From contig NZ_QNVY02000002.1 of the NCBI RefSeq assembly GCF_003314435.2, positions 62,001 through 126,000 of the forward strand: a DNA stretch of 64,000 bases. The letters are read 5' to 3'. The stretch comes from Flavobacterium petrolei. Its GTDB lineage: Bacteria > Bacteroidota > Bacteroidia > Flavobacteriales > Flavobacteriaceae. The stretch's first letter is position 1. Each line of letters begins with the position of its first letter. Of this stretch, positions 54,588 through 61,076 are shown piece by piece. The position numbers were made by a program, and so were the translations under genes. Under the pieces are notes generated by a model, which was not told the origin of the DNA, searched no databases, and saw only the letters and a list, made by a program, of their open reading frames with translations.

Positions 54588-56795
54588 ATGATGATAAAAA
54601 AAATATTAATTTTTTTAGGGTTATTTCTTAATGGTTATCTAACTTGTGCACAGGGTCCCTGCGTTGTAGGAAATATTTATGCAAATAGCACTTCAATTTG
54701 TAAAGGAAATAGCTCCTCATTTTCACTGTCAATTCCTAATGGTACAATTCAATGGCAACAATCTAATGATGGAGTAAATTGGACAAATGTTACCAGCGGC
54801 AATAGTTCCACAAGTGCTACATCAGGTAGTACGGCTACTGTAAGTTTTTCTTATACAAGAACCCAGCAAAATTACACAATACCAAGTGGTGTAACAACTA
54901 TAGTAGCTGCTGGTATAGGCGCAGCTGGAGGTCATGGATCTTCTGACTTTAATGGAAGAGGGGGTTTAGGTGGACGATTAGTTTCAAGCCTTACAGTTAC
55001 ACCAGGTGAAATATTAAGTATTTTTGTTGGCCAAATTGGAGGCAATACAGTAGTTGCCCCTGGAACTGGGAAACAGGCAGATAACCTATGGGTAACGGGT
55101 GATGCCAAAGGCGGATTTAATGGCGGTGGAAATTCAAATACTGGCGGTGCTGGCGGTGGTGGTGGTGCTACTGATATTAGGCGTGGCGGTAATACTTTAG
55201 CTGATAGAGTTTTTGTAGTTGGCAGCGGCGGTGGCGGTGGCAATCAAAGAAGGATAGGTGAATCAGGCGGAAATGGCGGAAATGGAGGAGGAGCGACAGG
55301 AGCAAATGGTGTCGCAGGCAGCGGCGGCGGCGGCGGCGGAAATGGAGGGACTAACTCAACTGGAGGGAACGGAGGCGCTGGAGCGACCAATGGAACATTA
55401 GGACAAGGTGGAGACGGTGCAACTGTTAGCAGGAATGGCGGCGGTGGTGGCGCTGGATATTATGGCGGCGGCGGCGGCGGTTTTGTAAATGATAAAGCTG
55501 GCGGCGGCGGCGGCGGCGGTTCTTCTTTTAGTTCAGGTTCTATAACAACTAATACACAGGGGTATAGCACTGCAACTGGAAATGGTTCATTAACTATAAG
55601 TTATAGTGCACCAGCACAAACAACTTCTATTTATAGTACTCCAAATTTGTTTTCTAATATATACTATAGAGCAGAAGTTTCAGATATTTCTTGTAGCACA
55701 GCTTATACTACGCCAGTATACATTTCAGTAATTGATGCTCCTTCTTTAACCTCTTCGGCAGGAACAGATTCACAAACAGCTGCTATCAACAATCCAATTT
55801 CAAATATTACCTATTCAGCTACTAATGGTATTAGTATTAGTAATGATGGTGTGGCAGGTGCAAATGGATTACCTCTTGGGGTTTCAGCTTCATTTGTCTC
55901 AAATGCGATTACAATATTAGGAACTCCAACAAGCAGTGGTGTATATAATTACTCAATACCATTAACTAGTAATTGTGGAATAACTAATGTTTCAGGTACA
56001 ATTACTGTTGCTAATTTATCTGCTACACTTAATAATTTCAATGATGTTACAAAAATTTATTTTGATGGTTCATTTACAATTACCCCTCCTAATACCGATA
56101 GTACCGGAGCTTTTTCTTACGTAAGTAGTGATACCAATGTTGCCACAATTAGTGGTACAACAGTTACGATAGTTGCTGCGGGTGTATCAACAATAACAGC
56201 CACTCAGGATGCAGATGCTACTCATTTATCCACTACGATAAGCGCTGATTTAAATGTAAAAGCCGTTACAGTAGTAACCAAAAATGGTGAAATAACAAAT
56301 ATAAAACCTAATTATGTTAATAAAATTGGGGCTATTGGTACCAGTAGTGGAGTAGGTGTAAACGGAGAAATAAAATTAACAAAAACATCCAGTATCACTC
56401 TTTTTACACAAGTAACTATACCATTTGAGGAATATTTTGACTTGGAAGCAGGTTCTCTTTGTGGTGGATCTTGTTTTGATATTGTAACTTCAAATTACGA
56501 TCTTGTATTTGCGGCAGGAGGGGGAACAATACGTGCAAGAATGTGGTGGAATAATCAATATACAGATATGGCAATGGTCTATGATAAGTCTTTTGATAAT
56601 CTTTCATCAGCAGATATAGCTAATTATTATTATTGTGATTATATTGGTGATCCAAATTTGAGTTGTATTAATGTTGACACACCTCCAACAGATTTTGTTG
56701 GAATATACCATACAAATAGTGGAAATTATTATGCCGTTCAATATCTAAGCGAAGATACTAGTGGAGTGACTTTTAAATATAAAAGACTTAATTAA
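54588..56795 (+). CDS. Large exported glycine-rich protein with Ig-like domains
   Basis: Exported protein of 735 residues (signal MMIKKILIFLGLFLNGYLTCAQ). The first domain (about 23-80) has paired Cys and WQQSNDGVNWTNV, an Ig/PKD-like surface fold. Residues about 85-345 are a glycine-rich domain: TQQNYTIPSGVTTIVAAGIGAAGG, LVSSLTVTPGEILSIFVGQIGG, GGGGGATDIRRGG and RVFVVGSGGGGG, like the Gly-rich ALK-type domain. Then bacterial Ig-like parts follow (FDGSFTITPPNTDSTGAFSYVSSDTNVATISG). The C-terminal region (from about 560, with paired Cys in GSLCGGSC) is unfamiliar. No T9SS sorting domain is visible. It closes the operon; a terminator follows. Confidence 0.82.
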   Translation: MMIKKILIFLGLFLNGYLTCAQGPCVVGNIYANSTSICKGNSSSFSLSIPNGTIQWQQSNDGVNWTNVTSGNSSTSATSGSTATVSFSYTRTQQNYTIPSGVTTIVAAGIGAAGGHGSSDFNGRGGLGGRLVSSLTVTPGEILSIFVGQIGGNTVVAPGTGKQADNLWVTGDAKGGFNGGGNSNTGGAGGGGGATDIRRGGNTLADRVFVVGSGGGGGNQRRIGESGGNGGNGGGATGANGVAGSGGGGGGNGGTNSTGGNGGAGATNGTLGQGGDGATVSRNGGGGGAGYYGGGGGGFVNDKAGGGGGGGSSFSSGSITTNTQGYSTATGNGSLTISYSAPAQTTSIYSTPNLFSNIYYRAEVSDISCSTAYTTPVYISVIDAPSLTSSAGTDSQTAAINNPISNITYSATNGISISNDGVAGANGLPLGVSASFVSNAITILGTPTSSGVYNYSIPLTSNCGITNVSGTITVANLSATLNNFNDVTKIYFDGSFTITPPNTDSTGAFSYVSSDTNVATISGTTVTIVAAGVSTITATQDADATHLSTTISADLNVKAVTVVTKNGEITNIKPNYVNKIGAIGTSSGVGVNGEIKLTKTSSITLFTQVTIPFEEYFDLEAGSLCGGSCFDIVTSNYDLVFAAGGGTIRARMWWNNQYTDMAMVYDKSFDNLSSADIANYYYCDYIGDPNLSCINVDTPPTDFVGIYHTNSGNYYAVQYLSEDTSGVTFKYKRLN
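55319..55521 (+). repeat. In-frame GGC tracts in the glycine-rich gene
   Basis: Runs of consecutive GGC/GGN codons lie at about 55319-55340, 55462-55482 and 55500-55521. They stand out from the A/T-rich surroundings. Change in length by slippage would add or remove Gly without a frameshift. Confidence 0.75.
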
Positions 56796-56814
56796 TATAA
56801 GAGACTTTTAAACT

Positions 56815-56849
56815 AAAAAAGGTTCAACTTTGCAGTTGAACCTTTTTTA
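56815..56849. terminator. Two-way terminator between glycine-rich and anti-sigma genes
   Basis: Fifteen-base perfect stem (AAAAAAGGTTCAACT / AGTTGAACCTTTTTT) with a 5-base loop between convergent genes. Confidence 0.93.
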
Positions 56850-56870
56850 TTATCTAAGAGAATATATTTT

Positions 56871-57656
56871 TTACACTTTTCCTAGCGTATATAATTGCTC
56901 CATTGTAGGAGTTAAACTTCCACCTTTAGGTTCAAGTGTAATACCAAAAGCTTCTGCTTCATTGGCATTATTCACTGCAAATAATTTTTGTTCATTTACA
57001 TCAAAATCTTCCAATAATCCAATGCTGGTAGGAGTCAACGGGCTTAATTTCAATGCCCAAACCTGATATACCATTCCTTCAGGTGGTTCTGGTAAACCGG
57101 CAGCATCAATATAAACAACCTTGGTGTCTTGATTCCAATATACTTTTGCAAAAGATTCTGGAGCAACTGATTGTCCACCAAGGGTTACAACAGTATTTTT
57201 AGTGTCTCTTACAACTGCTAAACTGGTTTCATTAGCTGTGTTTTTTAATTTTAAGACATTAAATTCTTTTTCTAATTTGGCTTTTTCAATTTCAGTATTT
57301 GTAACCTGAGTTGACGTCTGATTCAACTGATTATATTGGTAACCAATACCAACCAATAATAGGATAGCTGCTGCCCATCCAATGTATTGAGATCTATTTG
57401 TAGTAGGCTCTAATTGAATGACTTCGGCATGTTTCAGCTCTAGTTTCTCTTTGATTTTTTCGAAATTAGCTACCGAATGAAATGGTGAAAAGCTTGATGA
57501 GATTGCAATAATCGCTTTTTCAATAGCTATAATTTCAGCATTTATTTCCGGGTTACTTTTTGCCATAGCTGTAACTTCTTCGTTTTCAGTTTCACTTAAT
57601 AAACCGTAAACATAAAGTTCCAGAATTCCTGATTCAATATATTCTTTTGTTTCCAT
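56871..57656 (-). CDS. Anti-sigma factor, RskA-like
   Basis: Membrane anti-sigma factor of 261 residues. The N-terminal cytoplasmic part (KEYIESGILELYVYGLLSETENEEV) is the sigma-binding helix bundle without a zinc motif. One membrane helix lies at about 92-110 (GWAAAILLLVGIGYQYN), followed by a coiled stretch and a C-terminal periplasmic RskA-type domain (KVYWNQDTKVVYIDAAGLPEPPEG, YQVWALKLSPLTPTSIG). RskA domains keep sigma factors inactive until released by proteolysis. It overlaps the sigma gene by one base. Confidence 0.92.
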   Translation of the reverse strand: METKEYIESGILELYVYGLLSETENEEVTAMAKSNPEINAEIIAIEKAIIAISSSFSPFHSVANFEKIKEKLELKHAEVIQLEPTTNRSQYIGWAAAILLLVGIGYQYNQLNQTSTQVTNTEIEKAKLEKEFNVLKLKNTANETSLAVVRDTKNTVVTLGGQSVAPESFAKVYWNQDTKVVYIDAAGLPEPPEGMVYQVWALKLSPLTPTSIGLLEDFDVNEQKLFAVNNANEAEAFGITLEPKGGSLTPTMEQLYTLGKV

Positions 57657-58186
57657 TATACTTTCAAATAATTTCTTAGATCGTTAATACAATTTCTATT
57701 TTGCGTTTTTACCGTTCCTAAAGGAATTGCCAATTCGTCCGAAGCTTCCTGCTGGGTGTAGCCTTTAAAAAACAGTAAATCAATTATTTGAATACATTTT
57801 GGTTTTAGTCTTTTTACAAATTCCTGCAAACCTATTGTATCCACTTTGTCTGATAGTTTAGAACTGTCTTCAAAGTGATTTACGAAATTATCAGTAGAAA
57901 GGTTTTTTTGACTATTATTAAAATTCTTAGAACGCAACTTATCAATAGAAGTGTTTCTGGCAATATTCAGAATCCAAGTGTAGAATCTTCCTTTGCTCTC
58001 ATGGTAAGAATCAATATTCTTCCAAATTTTTACAAATACTTCCTGAAGCACATCTTCTGCTTCTTCTCTGTTTTTTACAAGAACATTAATAACCGAAAAT
58101 AAACTTTTGGAATACATATCATATAAATGTGTAAATGCCCTTTCGTCTTTCTTATAAATTAATACTAACAATTCTTCTTGACTCAT
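57656..58186 (-). CDS. ECF-type RNA polymerase sigma factor
   Basis: Sigma-70 family ECF factor of 176 residues. Region 2 has RAFTHLYDMYSKSLFSVINVLVKNREEAEDVLQEVFVKIW, and region 4 has PKCIQIIDLLFFKGYTQQEASDELAIPLGTVKTQNRNCINDLR, the -35-binding helix-turn-helix. Only the two core domains are present, as is normal for ECF factors. The anti-sigma gene is directly downstream. A TAAGTTTG box at 58206-58213 on the minus strand may be its housekeeping -7 element. It is divergent from the DUF4331 genes, which have an ECF-like promoter. Confidence 0.94.
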   Translation of the reverse strand: MSQEELLVLIYKKDERAFTHLYDMYSKSLFSVINVLVKNREEAEDVLQEVFVKIWKNIDSYHESKGRFYTWILNIARNTSIDKLRSKNFNNSQKNLSTDNFVNHFEDSSKLSDKVDTIGLQEFVKRLKPKCIQIIDLLFFKGYTQQEASDELAIPLGTVKTQNRNCINDLRNYLKV

Positions 58187-58346
58187 ATCTTATATTTTAC
58201 AATTACAAACTTATACAATCTTAATTAAAAATAACATAATATATAGTTACCAACATCAAAATAAAAACAGTTTCACTTTTTTTAAGTATTTAAAAAGTTT
58301 AAAATCAAATAGTTAAATATTATTTTAATTTTTTTTTAGGATTTTT

Positions 58347-58372
58347 AAAACCAAATCGGAAACAATCCCGTA
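58347..58372 (+). promoter_or_regulatory. Candidate ECF-sigma promoter of the DUF4331 genes
   Basis: AAAACC at 58347-58352, 16 bases, then CGTA at 58369-58372, close to the ECF pattern TGAAAC-N16/17-CGTA known for Bacillus sigma-W. It lies about 32 bases before the DUF4331 start codon. The match was found by eye; the recognition sequence of this sigma factor is not known. Confidence 0.45.
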
Positions 58373-58404
58373 AATGCATTTATAACCTTTTAATTTAAAA
58401 CAAA

Positions 58405-59058
58405 ATGAAAAAAACAAAAATGCTTTTAGGTCTATCGCTAGTGGCGGTTTCGGGCTTAATTTTAGTTGCAGCGGATCACATTGATGCACCGGCTACAATG
58501 TCAGGAGACGCAGGAGATATTACGGATGTTTATGCTTTTCAAGGGCAAAACACAAGTAATTTAGTATTTGCAGTAAACACTCAAGGATTGTTAAGTCCTA
58601 ATGCTACTGGTGCTGCCACATTCAAAGATAATGTGATGGTTGAGATAAACATTGACAATAATGGTGACAATGTTGAAGATTTAGTGATTCAGGCAATTAA
58701 GAAAGATGATAAGATGTATTTCTTTGGACCTGTAGCTCCAGGAACAACTGGAACTTCAAGTACCGTTAAAACTGCATCAGCCTCAGGAAGTGTTACTATC
58801 TCTAAATATGGAACAGCAGCTTTGACTGCAGAACAAAACGGAATGAAATTTTTCGCAGGGCCAAGAGACGATCCTTTCTTTTTTGATTTAGGTCAATTCA
58901 AAGCAATTCTTGGCGGAACAGCTACAGGATTTAACAATCCGGGTACAGACACATTTGCAGGTACCAATGTAATGTCTATAGTTGTTGAGGTTCCAAAATC
59001 AATGTTGGGTTCATCAAGTACTGTTGGTGTTTGGGCTGAAACTAAGAAAAAACAATAA
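58405..59058 (+). CDS. DUF4331 protein, N-terminal half
   Basis: Predicted exported protein of 217 residues with signal MKKTKMLLGLSLVAVSGLILVAA. Right after it comes ADHIDAPATMSGDAGDITDVYAFQ, the family start of DUF4331. FKDNVMVEINIDNNGDNVEDLVIQ follows, and FFAGPRDDPFFFDLGQFKAIL lies in the middle. It stops after VVEVPKSMLGSSSTVGVWAETKK, about where full-length DUF4331 proteins pass into their second half. The second half is encoded by the next gene. Function unknown. Acidic residues and the HxDAP start could bind metal. It probably leads the operon from the ECF-like promoter. Confidence 0.85.
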   Translation: MKKTKMLLGLSLVAVSGLILVAADHIDAPATMSGDAGDITDVYAFQGQNTSNLVFAVNTQGLLSPNATGAATFKDNVMVEINIDNNGDNVEDLVIQAIKKDDKMYFFGPVAPGTTGTSSTVKTASASGSVTISKYGTAALTAEQNGMKFFAGPRDDPFFFDLGQFKAILGGTATGFNNPGTDTFAGTNVMSIVVEVPKSMLGSSSTVGVWAETKKKQ

Positions 59059-59085
59059 TTAATTTTATTTAAAAAAAGCAAAAAC

Positions 59086-59127
59086 ATGGAATCGAAGATT
59101 TTCGATTTCGAAAAACTTAAAATTTAA
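59086..59127 (+). CDS. Possible 13-codon peptide between the DUF4331 halves
   Basis: ATG to TAA frame coding MESKIFDFEKLKI in the 74-base gap between the two DUF4331 genes. An A-rich stretch precedes it. The bases ATCGAAGATTTTCGAT inside it form a small hairpin, so the segment may act only as RNA structure. No proof of translation. Confidence 0.2.
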   Translation: MESKIFDFEKLKI

Positions 59128-59132
59128 ACATC

Positions 59133-59687
59133 ATGAGTAAAACAAATAAATTCAAAATTATAACAATCGCACTAGTAGCTGCAGTTGTTTCAGTAAATTG
59201 TGACAATGACGATTCAAATAATGATCCAGTAGCTAGCTTGGATTTTTCTGGAACTTTTGTTCAGCAAGATCAAATGGCAAGACCGGCAATCAACACTGTA
59301 TTCGTTGCTTCAGGACAACCTAAAGATGATTTCAATGCTGCTATTCCATCAGCAATGGGAGCAAAATACCAACCTATTTTTCAATCCAGATTATTGGCTT
59401 TGAATCCTGCATATACTACAAATGCTTTAGGACAAACGGCTGCTCAGCTGACTGGTCTTTTAGCAACAGATGTATTAGGAGTGTCTAAAACAGCACCTAC
59501 AACTTTCTTTGACGGAACTAACGTTTTGACAGGAAGAGCTTTGGCGGATGACGTTATAGATGTTGAATTATTATTGATTTTTGGTGGACCAACTGGTGCT
59601 ACTAATCCACAATTGACTAAAGATAATGTGAATGCAAATGATAAGGCATTTGGAACAACTTTTCCTTACCTAGCTTCTGCTTGGTAG
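59133..59687 (+). CDS. DUF4331 protein, C-terminal half, as lipoprotein
   Basis: Predicted lipoprotein of 184 residues; the signal ends in AAVVSVNC, giving a lipidated Cys near residue 23. The mature part matches the second half of DUF4331: QDQMARPAINTVFVASGQPKDDFN, GRALADDVIDVELLLIFGG and the end LTKDNVNANDKAFGTTFPYLASAW. It starts 74 bases after the first half. Both halves have export signals and cannot be a simple frameshift product, since the second has its own lipobox. The halves may meet in the periplasm or at the outer membrane. Confidence 0.85.
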   Translation: MSKTNKFKIITIALVAAVVSVNCDNDDSNNDPVASLDFSGTFVQQDQMARPAINTVFVASGQPKDDFNAAIPSAMGAKYQPIFQSRLLALNPAYTTNALGQTAAQLTGLLATDVLGVSKTAPTTFFDGTNVLTGRALADDVIDVELLLIFGGPTGATNPQLTKDNVNANDKAFGTTFPYLASAW

Positions 59688-59696
59688 TATTTCCTC

Positions 59697-59743
59697 AAAA
59701 AAAACAGAGCGTTTACAGCAATATTATTCGCTCTGTTTTTTTT
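59697..59743 (+). terminator. Terminator between the DUF4331 pair and the TPR gene
   Basis: Fifteen-base perfect stem (AAAAAAAACAGAGCG / CGCTCTGTTTTTTTT), 9 bases after the DUF4331 stop. It would limit or reduce transcription into the TPR-receptor genes. Confidence 0.9.
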
Positions 59744-59747
59744 AATA

Positions 59748-59763
59748 AAACAAACAAACAAAC
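59748..59763. repeat. AAAC tetranucleotide tract before the TPR gene
   Basis: Four AAAC units followed by AAAA, ending 14 bases before the ATG at 59778. It is short but is the kind of tract that changes length by slippage, and it lies in the ribosome-binding region. Confidence 0.6.
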
Positions 59764-59777
59764 AAAATAATTAGAGT

Positions 59778-61073
59778 ATGAAAACTTTAAAAATAACTTT
59801 CCTTTTTGTTTTCACAACGCTACTTTTATTAGGTTGTGAAAGTAAATCAGAAGAAATCACCAGCAAAGAAGACTATTCTAAATACTTGAGTTTAAAAGAC
59901 AATAAATCGTTGTCTTTTGCTCACAAAGAAATTGATTTTTGGCAAAAAAAATATGATGCTGCTCCAAATCAAATTAGTTATTTAAGTCAACTTGCAGCTA
60001 ATTACAGTACACTTTTTGAATATACCGGTGATATCAAAAACTTATATAAATCAGAAGATTTATTGACTCAGTCAAATGAAGCATACAATTATTCAAGGGT
60101 TTCAACTGTTCGATCATTGTCAAGAAATTATATTTCACAACATAGGTTTAAGGAAGCACTTGAACTAGCCAATAAAGCATTAGCCATTGGTGAAGGAAAA
60201 AAAGAAACTCAAAAACTATTGTTCGACGTTCAAATGGAATTGGGAAATTATCCGGAAGCCGTTAAAAATTTGAATGCAATCAGTGACATGAATAGTTTTG
60301 ATTATTTGATTCGTTTGGCAAAATGGAACGATCACAAAGGGGATTTGAATACTGCCATAACATTCATGGAAAAGGCAAGAGATATTGCTGAAAAAGAGGA
60401 TAATAAAGGACTTAAAATTTGGTCGTATTCCAATTTAGGTGATTTTTATGGACATGCTGGAAGAATTCAGGAATCATATGACAGTTACTTAAAAACATTA
60501 GCGCTAGATCCTAATTATTCCTATGCTTTAAAAGGAATTGCATGGATTGTCTTTTCTAAAGAAAGAAATGTAAACGAGGCCAATAGAATTATTGATGCTA
60601 TTGCAGCTTCACACAACACACCTGATTTTTATTTATTAAAATCTCAAATTGCTCAATTTGAAGGTAATAAAACTGAGGAAATGAAAAACAGAAATGCTTA
60701 TTTTTCCATGATGGAAAAGAATAATTATGGTGCAATGTATAATAAATACAATGCTCTTATTTATGCTGATGACAAACAAACCGCTCAAAAAGCGCTAGAA
60801 ATTGCCTTAATTGAAGTAGATCACAGACCTACTGCTGATTCCTATGATTTATTGGCATGGGCGTACTTAAATATGGGCGAAAATAAAAAAGCATTAGAAA
60901 TTGCTCAGAATCATGTGGTTGGAAAATCCTTTGAACCTAAGATACAATACCACTTGGCAATGATTTACAAATCAAATAATTTAGCGCTTAAAGCGAAACC
61001 TATTAAGGAAGAATTACTATCCAGTTTGTATGAATTGGGACCTAATTTCGAGAAAAAGTTAAATCAATTGTAG
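59778..61073 (+). CDS. TPR-repeat lipoprotein
   Basis: Predicted lipoprotein of 431 residues; the signal MKTLKITFLFVFTTLLLLGC gives lipidated Cys20. Several tetratricopeptide repeats are visible, for example ISQHRFKEALELANKALAIGEG, MELGNYPEAVKNLNAI, NLGDFYGHAGRIQESYDSYLKTLALDPNY, AKWNDHKGDLNTAITFMEKAR and AWAYLNMGENKKALEIAQNHV. TPR proteins act as binding scaffolds. It ends 3 bases before the TonB-dependent receptor, so the two are surely co-transcribed. Confidence 0.9.
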   Translation: MKTLKITFLFVFTTLLLLGCESKSEEITSKEDYSKYLSLKDNKSLSFAHKEIDFWQKKYDAAPNQISYLSQLAANYSTLFEYTGDIKNLYKSEDLLTQSNEAYNYSRVSTVRSLSRNYISQHRFKEALELANKALAIGEGKKETQKLLFDVQMELGNYPEAVKNLNAISDMNSFDYLIRLAKWNDHKGDLNTAITFMEKARDIAEKEDNKGLKIWSYSNLGDFYGHAGRIQESYDSYLKTLALDPNYSYALKGIAWIVFSKERNVNEANRIIDAIAASHNTPDFYLLKSQIAQFEGNKTEEMKNRNAYFSMMEKNNYGAMYNKYNALIYADDKQTAQKALEIALIEVDHRPTADSYDLLAWAYLNMGENKKALEIAQNHVVGKSFEPKIQYHLAMIYKSNNLALKAKPIKEELLSSLYELGPNFEKKLNQL

Positions 61074-61076
61074 TGT

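Noticed and set aside
54932..55243. Pro-rich minus-strand frame opposite the glycine-rich gene
   Set aside because: Proline runs are the complement of the GGN glycine codons; no start context or promoter.
52133..56795. Prophage tail genes
   Set aside because: Fibre-like motifs are present, but both proteins have Sec signal peptides and there is no capsid, terminase, tape-measure, lysis or integrase gene nearby.
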